53,229 nucleotides of DNA from Chloromonas sp. AAM2 (taxonomy: Eukaryota > Chlorophyta > Chlorophyceae > Chlamydomonadales > Chlamydomonadaceae), in assembly GCA_004335635.1 (NCBI GenBank), contig QAXH01001046.1, forward strand, positions 1-53,229. The letters are read 5' to 3'. How positions within the stretch are numbered: position 1 is the first letter of the stretch; each line of letters opens with the position of its first letter. Of this stretch, positions 33,913 to 44,053 are shown in pieces. A program made the position numbers and the translations under genes. The notes beneath the pieces are model-generated. The model was not told where the DNA came from. It searched no databases and was given only the letters and a program-made list of their open reading frames with translations.

Positions 33913-35832
33913 ATGAGCTCAGACATTGACGAGGCTATTCAGCAGGCCAGGCGAGAGAAGGCGAGCACACATAAGCAGGGGCTGACTGGAGAGGACAAGG
34001 TGTGCATCGCACAGCTTGTGAAGCAAGTCAGCTGGCAGTGTGAGCAGCTGCAGCATGCAAATCATTGCCATGATTCTTTATATACAGTACAGGGCTTAGG
34101 CTCTGCAAGTCATGGTGGTTTCTTTAATGTCTCTTCGATGCTGCCTAAGGCGTCATGATACGACAATTGAAGTGGTTGCTGTGCCACCCAGTTTGAATGG
34201 ATCGACCAATTAGATACATAGTAACTCAAGTTACCAGGTTGCAACCCCTCTAAACCTCAAACGGTCGTTTGAGGCGCCATTCTTGCAGGCCCAGTTGCAC
34301 AGAGTGTTTGAATTGTTTGACGCGGATGGCGGTGGCTCCATTGATGCAACCGAGCTGCGCACAGGTGTGTGGGTGTGAATCACTGCGTGATGCTTGCAAC
34401 ATGCGCATGGGTTGCAAACTGGTGCAACACTGTGCCAGTCCGCTTATCAACAGCATACTAGGCAGTGTATGGCCACACCGCTCACAGAGAGCGCTCATGG
34501 TGCAGGCGGACTGGTTCATGCATCCCGGCCAGCTGGCAAAACCAATATACGAAGTGACCGTGCCGCTGATCGACCAGCATGCAGAGCAGTCCGCCAAGCA
34601 CGGCTTGCCCTCTACCCGCATCCTTGAGGCTTGTGGCCTTGGTCACACAATATGTCATGGTATAGTTTCTCTGAGTTGCTTTGCGCAAACACAGTGTCCG
34701 TGTTTTCACTGCTTCCTGCATGGCTGCTGCTTGTGCTGTAGTGATGAAAGCGCTAGGGTTTGAGGTAACCAAGCAGGACGTGGCCGCAATGATTGCGGAG
34801 ATTGATGTGGTGAGTTCAGGGCCCTGGAAAGGGACAACAATGTTCACATGCAGTGCGCCCAGAACCATTACAACACCATCAGAGACCTGTATTGACCATA
34901 CGCAAACGTAACTGACCACACTCGCCTTAATGACTATTCATGAATAGAATCACCTGCACCATCACCGTGCATGACCAGCACCATCATCACCACAGCGCGT
35001 AGTGCGAGCTAAGCTCTTATCGAGTTTGTTTACATTTTCAGGACGGCAATGGCACGGTTGACTTCAGTGAGTTCCTGCTGCTGATCGAGGGTGCCTCCGC
35101 ACAGACCGACCCCAGGAGGGTGAGTCACAAGTGCTCGTGTACATGAGGCTCCTTGAGCTTTTCACTAACCGGGTGTGCCTGGCCAGGCAGTTGTGGACAA
35201 CTACCATAGCCGTGAACACAAACTGCAGTATTCGTGCTGTTGAGTGCTGTGCTTCTCAGACAGTGTGCCAGTGCCTAATCTTGCTTCGTAAGGCTCCTCT
35301 GCACGCGTGTTGCAATGCAGAGGTCTGTTGGCAAGCGTGTCAAGTTGACCCCCTGCCTGCACAGGAGTGTCGGAAGGCATTCAGTCAGTTCCTGGGTGGT
35401 GATGGTGCTGAGACCATAATCATGGATGACATCCTGCGGGTGGCCCAGGGGGCAGGGGCCGACATCACGGAAGAGAAAGCATTGGTAGGTGCCAGACCAA
35501 TTCAAGCTGAACTTGCAGCCTTCCAGTGGGTTATGGAGGGTGTGAATAACTGGTGATGACCATTGGCAACTGTGCATCCAGGCACTCAATGTGCTTGGCC
35601 ATCATGAGATCGCAACGTCTTGAGGTATGGCTCAGCCTTAGGTGACCTTATCTTGCCTGCATGTTTGCATCCACCTGCAATTGCAGTCTGTTCACACAAA
35701 ATCCACTTCATTAATGCAGCCATTGCCTATCGTTTCCTGCAGGCCATGTTGCGAGTGGCTGATCCAAGCAACAGCGGCGAAGTAACCTTGGAGCAATTCA
35801 TGAAAATCATGCACAGGACAGGATTGGCGTGA
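33913..35832 (+). CDS. centrin-like EF-hand calcium-binding protein
   Basis: Calmodulin/centrin superfamily protein, probably linked to basal bodies or another cytoskeletal structure if it is a true centrin. Six phase-consistent exons: 33913-33999, 34289-34364, 34742-34809, 35042-35119, 35365-35484, 35743-35832, giving 172 residues, the usual centrin length. A basic N-terminal extension (29 residues to TGEDK) precedes four EF-hand positions. EF1 (DADGGGSIDATE) and EF2 (DVDGNGTVDFSE) have complete 12-residue loops ending in Glu. EF3 (GGDGAETIIMDD) has lost the first loop ligand, and EF4 (DPSNSGEVTLEQ) ends in Gln instead of Glu, so both probably bind calcium weakly or not at all. VMKALGFEVTKQDV between EF1 and EF2 and the ending FMKIMHRTGLA match centrins closely. 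It is divergent from the HAD gene. Confidence 0.87.
34255..34274. repeat. 8-base hairpin upstream of a splice acceptor
   Basis: cctcaaac-ggtc-gtttgagg is a perfect inverted repeat with a 4-base loop. It ends 13 bases before the acceptor AG (34287-34288) of exon 2 of the centrin-like gene. Confidence 0.7.
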
Positions 35833-36586
35833 CCATTGACAATGACTATTGACTTGCCATACATTGGCAAAACCTCAGAATGCATTTCTAGCATGGCACG
35901 GTGTTGACAACTGCAGCATGGTCACGGCTCACTTCTCCAACTCTGTGATTGTAACTCTTTGTGCAAGAGGAGTAACCCAGTCCGTTGCACACTTGACTGT
36001 TTAGGCCAGCTTCTGCTTTCTGACTGTACAGTAGTGACCATGCTTCGCATACAGAAGATACGTGCCAGCATGTTTGCACCCCAGTGCCCTGTTACCTCTC
36101 TCCGGTTGCGCCAGATGCCACACAAGCATAGAGCAAGCAAGCATAGAGCAAGCCACGGAAGCCATGACATTACCATTGCAAATTGTATGACACTCTCCGG
36201 ACACAATGATGGTACAGCCCTCAGCACAATCAACGTAGAAAGGTCGTACCCATGCATACAGCGCGGAAGGTAAACACTTGCTCCAGCTTTTGCCAGTGTC
36301 AGTATCAAAACTACAAAATCGTGGCCAGTGATGATAGCGCAAGAATAGTTGATTGATTCTGTGGGCTGCGCCCAGTAGCACCATATCCCTGGCCCTTAGA
36401 CTGTGCGTGTTGCAAACACTGCTATCAAGAGAACATTAGGTGCCCTTGCTGGGAAAGGACTGTATTCTAAAGCTTGAAGCACCGCATTCATGCTTGTATG
36501 CAGTGCTTTGGTGCACCGTTTGGTACATGCATTTGGCTGTGTCGAGCCTTGAGAGCCGGACACCATGCACAAGTGGGGTATACGCT
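35833..36586. other. convergent intergenic region, centrin-like gene and PfkB kinase
   Basis: Both neighbouring genes end here. TGTAA at 35950-35954 is a good poly(A) signal for the centrin-like gene, 118 bases after its stop. No exon is supported. A short direct repeat (agcatagagcaagc twice) lies at about 36125-36155. Confidence 0.5.
35950..35954 (+). terminator. TGTAA poly(A) signal of the centrin-like gene
   Basis: TGTAA 118 bases downstream of the stop codon, a normal distance for green algae. Confidence 0.55.
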
Positions 36587-39500
36587 TCACAACACTGATG
36601 ATGACAGCTGACTGCGCGTTGGCAGGCCTGGTCTGGCTCCCAGGCGCGTGCACTTTGCCGCGGCCACCAGCCCCGCCAGCTGCATCATGCGGTCCCGGGG
36701 CATGCCCGTCACCAGGCCATACAGCACGCTGCCAATAAACGCATCGCCCGCCCCGGTGGTGTCGACCACATCAGCCTGCAAGGCACAAAAGGAAGCACAT
36801 GTGGATGCCACACTGCCAGGCTGATTAACATCAGTTCCACGTGGGCAAAACTTGAACATCGTTACCACAGGTTGACAACAATCCGTATTTACTCGATTGA
36901 TTAGCTGTGTCCAAACAGCGCCAGATCCAAATCACAACATGTCAAGCCTATTCTCTATGTAGACAGAGCCTCCTTCGCATCGCGATGCAATTAAAGCCTG
37001 ACAGCCAGTGAAGCCTGATTGACCAGCTTCACATTTCAGTACTCATTTCAGTACTCATGCTACAATCTGTGCTGCTGAAAATGCTCAACTATCTCCCCAT
37101 ACACTGACCTTGTCTAGCTTGGCGATCGCTGCCCGTGTCACGGCTGCCACCACAGTCGCCGGCCGTTCCGCCGCCGCCAGCGCTCCCCCGCTCCCTGCCA
37201 TCTGGTACCCCGCCGCATTGGCCGCATCCGCATTGAGCGCTGCTGCACGCTGTGCTGCCGCCAGGGCGCCGGCTGCTGCACTGGCCGCGTTGTGTTCCGA
37301 GCTGAATGTCAGGCGCACCGGACCGGGAGTGGACACCACACCACCCCGCCTGCGAATGGACACAAACAAGCAAGTTGTGAGGCATGCCAGAGACAACCGT
37401 GATGGGCAACATCTGCAGCATCCTGGGTGTGTCTGTAAGCGGATGTTCCTAACTGAGGGCATTGATTGAATCATGATTTTCCTGATAGGCCGGAGAGTGG
37501 CTGGATACAGCAAAGCAGCGCCAGAGGCGACAGCTGATACCGTTGCAATCGCCACGCCTGGCCATACCAGCTACTTTCCCGTGCCTGTGTGCTTTCACCT
37601 GTGCCCATCACCACTCTGCAGCCCTCCGCATGATACTTCCCCGCTTGCGCTGCTCACCTGATGGCCAGACCCGAGGCGGTCACACAATCCGGTCCCTGAC
37701 CCTCATCGGCCTGCTCCGCCTGCTCCAGCTGCGCCCCTAGCTGCGACATGATATCCACTAAACGGGCCTCTTGTAGGTCCGACTGGTCCTGTGCACGAGA
37801 GAGTGAGTAAGTAAGTGAGTGCGTCTTACACCTGTATTGTCGTACAAATCGAACAGACGATGGCTCAAGCTACATCTTCATCATTCTGGCAATGCAAAGG
37901 ACTGCTGGTTTAAAGTCCAAACCCCAGTGTTTGTCCTTTGAGATTGGGGGCGCTATTGCACGCTATAGGATGGAGCAATCTGGTGAGCCAAGGGAGGGAA
38001 ACCTTCAAGTATGGGATTTACGCTGTAGGCCAGTTCTCACAGCGGAAGCATCGCTTGTTGTAAAGAGGCCCACTAAGTCCACAGCCCCGTCATCACCTGT
38101 GCTGAGTTGTCTCGTTCCATGAGCACACTGCCCCGGGTGCCCAGGGTGGTAGCGATGAAGCGCACGTTGGGCAGGCGCAGGGCGGTGCAGAGCAGGGCGT
38201 CCTCGAGCACGGACTCGCCTGTCCAGTCCTGTGTGTGTGCGCATGAGTTGGGTCTGGGGCGCTGCTGCTCAAGGCTGGCTTCAGCCAGTAGCAGGCTGAG
38301 TAGGTGCGGTAGGTGATAACGTCAAGTCAGCTGTGCCCACTTGCGATGGAGCAGTTGGGTCGAACGCATGAGTTGGGTCGAGGTTGCTGCTGCTTAAGTA
38401 AGCACGTGAGCATGTAAAGCGGATGACTCTGGATGTGAAGAATCACTGCCGCTTAAGACAGTAATGGGCTGAGTGGATGCAACAGGTGGGCTAGTCAACG
38501 AATTGAGCAGGTGCAGCGTGTGAACATGCAGGGTGGAAAGTTCCGGATGTACACACCCACAGTGAAGCAGTGGACCACACACGAGCATCTAGCATGTGCA
38601 AGTTGGTTTTCCTTTGTGCACTTGCATTGCATCATCATCGGAACGGACTGTTTGTGTGTGTGCAGAGGCAAGACAGTCTGAGTCTCACAGTTGTGCTGTT
38701 GGCACAAACACACTGCATGCTTTGCAGTCAGCTCCCGCGCACACATGCATCCCAGCAAGCCCTAGGGCAGACCTGTGGGAAATGTGCGGAGGTGACCACG
38801 TAGTCTGCCAGCTGCAGCAGGTCATCCAGACCGGGTCTAAGCCTCTCCGCCTCCACCAGCACCGCCACCCCGGCAGCCCGTGCCGCCCGCGCCAGGAGCA
38901 CAGCGGCGTCCGCCAGGCGGCCGTCAAAGTAAACCAGGGATGCGTCCTGAACATGGCAACAGCAAGCATGTGATGCTCTGCGGCTGGAGACCAACCAACC
39001 AGGAGCTTTGGGCACAAAGACATTCAGTGACAAAATAATAAACCACGACCTTTCAAATTCAGACCAAGAGTTGTATCATGCCGACCTATCCTTTTGGGAT
39101 GGCAAGGATTACACCGCAAGGCTATGGCAGTTGCTGCCTTTGTCAAGTGTTTGCTACAAAGGGCTCAAGATGTGCGGTGTCTTACCCTCAGGGCCTCCTG
39201 GATCACTGTCTGTGTCATCTCCTGGGGTGTCAAGGGCGCGCCGGGCGTGTGGATGCATGTGCGTGTGCCACCTGCAGGGACAGGGGCAAGAAACAGCAGG
39301 GCAGACCCGTGACTGTGTGCAGTCAGTGCCACGCTAGGCTCAGTACCTGATACACATGCAACAGGCATGGGTTGGATTGTGGAACTGTGTCTTACGTACC
39401 TGACCTGTCCACAATGATGTACGTGAATGGTGAGGAGTGGCCTGGCTCCCGCATCACATGCTGGGTGTCAATCCCGTCGTCATGCAGCTCACTGAGGATG

Positions 39501-40406
39501 CTATCACCCAGACCATCGGCACCAATCTGCACAGAACCATTCACGGTATGAGGCTTCAGTCTGTGACATGAGCCGCATCTGAGCTAACACTAGCCAGTGT
39601 TCAACATGTTCGCCAATGTTAATGGCGCTTTGTAACTCTCGTAGCTCATGCTTGGTTGCTACGCAGAACACATCAAAACCATGCATTATCTCGGCTAGAA
39701 TGGGCTTAAAACTGGCCTGGCGACTGCACAGTTAGCAGTCTCTGTCACTGTAAGTGCACGTTTTTGGATTTGCTGCCCTCAGGCAAGTTGCAACGGCCTG
39801 CTCGCAGCCAAGCAGCATGCCACAATATGTGCTGGCCAGATTCGACCTGCCACATGCCAATTACACACGCTCCCCTCTATGCTTAGCACACCATTGCACC
39901 TTGGTCACGAGTGTTGCATGCAGCCCCAGGCGTGAGGCCGCTGTGAGCGCGTTGGCTGTGTTGCCCCCTCCTTGGACCTGCAGGGGACAGGACAACCCAA
40001 CTTGCAGCATCAGCACAGAAATTTGCACGACATGCCACATGTCAGAATGCATCATGCCGGCATATGAATCAGAACATCAGAATGCATGATGCCCTTCCAT
40101 GCCGTATCACCCAGAATCTATCCACCGGATGCCGGCTAACAACAGGTAGCAGTGCTGGAGCAGCCAAGCCTGGATCGCGAAGCCACTACACACGAAGCCT
40201 CTCCACGTGGTTTGGCTTGTCAGCCTGAGATTTCCTGTTGCTGTCTCTGACTGCTGCTGTGACTGATGAAGGCCAGAGCTCACCTCAAGCTTCTCAGTCC
40301 TCAGTTTGTCGTCAGGCCTGGGAAAGGAACCCACAGACGCCAGGTAGTCCACCCCGCAGCTGCCCATGCCCACAACCTTGGGGGCCTTCTCCAAAGGGCC
40401 AGCACC
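36587..40406 (-). CDS. PfkB-family carbohydrate/nucleoside kinase, 5' end not resolved
   Basis: ATP-dependent kinase of the ribokinase fold; the exact sugar or nucleoside substrate is not evident. Nine phase-consistent exons: 40406-40284, 39977-39900, 39526-39400, 39271-39186, 38946-38773, 38228-38097, 37788-37658, 37349-37109, 36775-36587, coding 426 residues. The N-terminal region VVGMGSCGVDYLASV is the first strand and substrate loop. PfkB signature 1 is GGGNTANALTAASRLG. IGADGLGDSILSEL and the lid segment follow. PfkB signature 2 is DTTGAGDAFIGSVL, with the catalytic Asp in GAGD. The Ala-rich insertion in exon 8 (runs of AAA) is unusual and fills the stretch before the signature. The exon starting at 40406 begins after a CACGCAG acceptor, so at least one upstream exon with the start codon (possibly a transit peptide) is missing from my model. 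Order and spacing resemble the plant PfkB-like family rather than adenosine kinase. Confidence 0.92.
37844..37870 (+). repeat. dispersed repeat, copy 1 (PfkB intron)
   Basis: This 27-base stretch (core aatcgaacaga, then gatggctcaagc) recurs at 48509-48535 in a PGK intron with one mismatch. Both copies are followed within 30 bases by a similar catcat and gcaat/gcatt context, so the shared unit may be about 70 bases. Confidence 0.7.
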
Positions 40407-41035
40407 CTGCGTGCATGGATGTCAAGCATACATGCAGCTAATGCCAGAGCTGTGAATGCGGTGAGTGAGATCTCCTCAGACCTGGATAGAGTAATGATGC
40501 GCAAAAGTGCAGAACAATCCTGCCACGGGATGCAACCGTCACACCAATGGCTGTGGCTGCCTGATGGGCAGATATGTACTAGATCGAGTGCAGTGGCTGC
40601 ACACTACACCTGGAATGCAGGTCGGATGGCCATGCCACCCCTGGACTGGACCCTCCTGGCCTGGCCGAGAAGGGCCCTTGGCCGGCTGAGCCGGCCCGCA
40701 GAGCACTGCATCGTGGTAGAGAATTGTGCTTCCAGATCTATATTAAACCAGCACACTGGGGCTAGCCAAGAAAGTGAGTCATTGGTCACATGCGTGTGAC
40801 TTATGTGAAGAGAGCTCTCTGAGTTGGTGGACTAAGCCCGTAACAGTTTGTGTTAGCTATTAGAACACCACGCAAAGGAAGAACAAGCGTTTGGACCTTT
40901 GGGAGAGCATCCGAACTCCCATTCACTTGAATATAACGCATTGGACGGCGTCATGCTGGCCTGTGCACATAGTTGCAGCTGCAGCAGCCTTGTAGGTAGC
41001 AGACGATTGCTGCCGAACCGGCAAGCTGTTGGGCC
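40407..41035. other. region between PfkB kinase and DnaJ-type gene (divergent)
   Basis: Must contain the unlocated first exon of the PfkB kinase (minus strand) and the promoters of both genes. Candidate minus-strand ATG frames occur at 40504 and 40789, but neither joins the exon at 40406 in the right phase by inspection. Confidence 0.4.
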
Positions 41036-42406
41036 ATGCACCGGTTACGCAAGGTAAGGGTGACGGTGCCGTGCTTTCTGCCTAGCATCTACCGCCTCAC
41101 GAGAGCGTTGCCTGTCGAGAGCATTCTCTTTGAGCTCTATATGGCTGGCCGTAACCATTGTCTGCTGCCTTGTTCAGGCTCGTGCGCCTTCAAGCACGGA
41201 AGCCGACTGCCAGTTTCGACAGCAGCGATGAGTTGGACAGAGACCTTGCGGACGAGCTCACCGCTGTGGCAGACCCCATGCGAGGCGAGCGCATGAAGAA
41301 GCACTTCGAGCTGCTTTGGAAAGTCCAAAACGTGCGTGACGGAGGTTGCATGCCCTATGGAGTATGGACAGCTCCACAGCTACGCAGTCGCGCCCCTGAC
41401 ACGTACACGTCTCTTGCTGCCTCTGAATGCAGAGTAGAGGCTCTGTTGAAGTATGCAGCTGCTGCACAGGCTCAGGGGAAAAGGAGTGTGACTGGTGTCA
41501 TGGCACAGGTAGGCCATGGCTTACGCACAGTCGCAGGCTTCACATACCAATTGTAAGCCGGCTGGGCCAATAGTCTGTCCTTGCAACTAGCTGAGCTTCA
41601 ACACATGCTCCTCCTGGCAGTTACATTCTGGACACGCTCAGGTGTTTCAAGGCATGTGCCTCGCAGCAGAGAACGTGAACCTTTCTGTGCCTGCAGGCGT
41701 GATGACTGTTGGAGACAGCGTGTACCTGAACATCAACAGAAGCCAGTGCCCTGTTTGCAAAGCCAAGGTAGGCGAACGTCAACAACACATGTGCTGCACA
41801 TTCACGCATTTCAGTCTGTGTGCAGCCAGGCAGGATCCTTCTTCCTGATGAGGACAGAGTCATCACAACAGTGTCATTTATCAAAGGAAACGCTGTCATA
41901 TTTATCTTAAGGGCAACTGGCCTACGTTCTCTTGAAAACCGTTGCTGTTGTGTCGTTTCAGTGTGCAGCCATGTCAGTCGTACAGCTCTGGTTAACAGTC
42001 ACAGCTTAGGCTCGGGATCAGACACTTCAGGGCCATTATCATTGCTGACCCACGCGCTGCCCGTGCTCCTGCTCTGCCACGGCTGGCCAGCACTGCCTGC
42101 ACTCCTTGCTTGAGCCTCCCTCCCTAGTCTTTTGGCTGCAAACAAAACGCTTTCGATTGGGCATGCAAAAAAGCGTTCGCTGCTGTCATACATCAGCAAG
42201 TCGTCCACAAAACACCAAGTCTCAGCAGCAGACTACGACTACGAGACAGACTAGCCGGTATCATCCCGGCCAACAAAACGCCTTCTATTGCCATTGTTTT
42301 CCCGCCAATGCAGGGCTATGTCAAGTGCGAGTCTTGCCGGGGTACAGGATCTCGTGCCAAGTGGCTCGGGCCCTCCTCTGGACCGTCAACCATGGCAGAC
42401 AAATGA
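41036..42406 (+). CDS. DnaJ-type cysteine-rich zinc-finger protein, first exon uncertain
   Basis: Small protein with the four CxxC pairs of the DnaJ/Hsp40 cysteine-rich domain and no J domain, as in plant plastid factors of the PSA2, LQY1, BSD2 and ORANGE type; a plastid redox or assembly role is inferred. Exons 41178-41331, 41433-41508, 41697-41767 and 42314-42406 agree in phase. Zinc ligands in order: CSCCTGSG, CDWCHGTG, CPVCKAKG, CESCRGTG, followed by SRAKWL and a short tail ending MADK. Upstream is a charged helical segment (SDELDRDLADEL, MKKHFELLWKVQN). The first exon is not settled: ATG at 41036 (MHRLRK) with the good donor GTAAGG at 41054 ends in phase 0, but exon 2 needs phase 2. A donor at 41071 would fit the phase but is weak, and a start further upstream is possible. 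It is divergent from the PfkB kinase. Confidence 0.83.
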
Positions 42407-44053
42407 GGCAGCAGCAGGTACCTGACGTGGCTGACAGTCAATGCAGCGTTGTTCACTGCATCATGCGGCAGAGGCCATGCGCAGGAGGAGCCAGCAGCAT
42501 TGCTCAAGATCATACAGATAAGGCGGCTGACAGCCTTTCCGGAACAAGACTCTGTCGACTGTCAGGCATCAACAGTAGGCCTCAGCTGTGGTTGCAAGCC
42601 CAAACAATTCGCAGAGCAATCTTCAGAACTGGCGTGACATCGGACGTAGTAGTGCTGTTGACAGGCCACACAGCTATTCTGGCACACAACCAGGCAGGAG
42701 CTGTGCATGGCCTTGGCGCAACAATCCATCTGTGTCTAGCATGGGTTGCTGTGACATGTTATCTGAACTTTGTTCAATGATGAGGTTTCAGGATGTGTGC
42801 TCTGGCACACTCATATCGGTTGCAGGCAAAAGCTTATAGCAGCAAGCAAAGCCCTGCTGCTTTGAAGGCGTGCTGGATTTCATGCAATTCATCCCTTGCT
42901 GTTTGGCGGCTCAGTATTGGCTGACGTGTTTGGTGCTATTGATGGGACCAGTCCAGGATGCTGGAAATCAGTGCATCGATACGCCCGCCGCTCTGTCCCA
43001 TGTTTACTGGGCGGACGGGACTGGGTATCCCTGTGTTGTGCATGCCGGTCTGCCAGCTGCATGCCTGAGGACTGGACATCCCTGTCCGTTCTATGTCCGT
43101 TCTTGCAGCCGCATGCCTGGCCATGGGCAAGAAGAACGTCGTGGGCAAGTTTTCGTCTTGTTTGGAAAGGGCGAAAAAAAATTCCATCCCTTTCGTGTAT
43201 CATAGCATCACATTTCATTTGCGTTTTGGTTGTTGGTCACTTTGTTGATTTGAGCCGCTGTTTGAGAAGGCTTCTTTTTGGTATGGTTGTGTGGTCGTTG
43301 ATGCTCTCAGTGTTGGTGAGCCTGTCTTTCTGAAGCTCTCTGTATGGAAGTTACACATCAGCAAGGGAAAAAAGGGCATAGGCTGTTGTTTGAGTGTTGG
43401 TATTGAAGTTGGAACTGGCGCCTAGACATACATGTTGCACGCTGGGATACCTATCTCAGTCCTGCCTTCCTTCCCTGCATCCTGTTCGCCTGGTCAGGGC
43501 TGGCTACCCAGGTGCATGTCGGGTTAATGCTTTCAACAGTCATTCAATGGAAAGTGGATAGACAAGGAGTCCCACGTGCTTGTGTCAACAAGAGCCTTCA
43601 GTGTCAGGATGCATCCCCATCCCCAAATTGTGCGCAGAACGCTCGCTTACATGCATGACCCCCACCCACTTTAGGCGTAGCTGCAAAAACAACATCCTGC
43701 AGTCCTCTGCTCACTATGCATTTGGCTGCAGCGGCACTCACAGATAACACAACCCAAACAAACATTGCGGGTTGCCTACCTCATGTCATCTGCATGCCTC
43801 TCCAGGCAGCCACTTGTAGTCAAACTCATTGTGGTCACCACATGCAATGAGTGAGTCGAATGCCTGGCATCACATTTGAACATGAGGTGTTATCTGCTAT
43901 GACAACCGGTGCATGACGTACCGCTGGCAAGACAGGCTGCGTGCTGCCACATCCACACATCATGTCAATCACCCACCCAGTCAATACCCGTTTTTCACTA
44001 AACTAACCAACGCTAGATTCCCGCATGCTCCAGGCTTCACGCAATCAATCACC
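42407..44053. other. intergenic region between DnaJ-type gene and PGK
   Basis: 1.6 kb with no supportable exon. Open frames around 42106-42780 and 42870-43333 on the plus strand, and 42889-43218 on the minus strand, have no motif and read as shadows or untranslated sequence. The last 300 bases should contain the PGK promoter; no TATA box stands out. Confidence 0.5.

Noticed and set aside
40301..40504. Minus-strand frame starting MRIITLS as first exon of the PfkB gene
   Set aside because: It overlaps the acceptor before 40406 but is in a different frame from the kinase sequence.
42106..42780. 224-codon plus-strand open frame
   Set aside because: It overlaps the last exon of the DnaJ-type gene in another frame and shows no domain.
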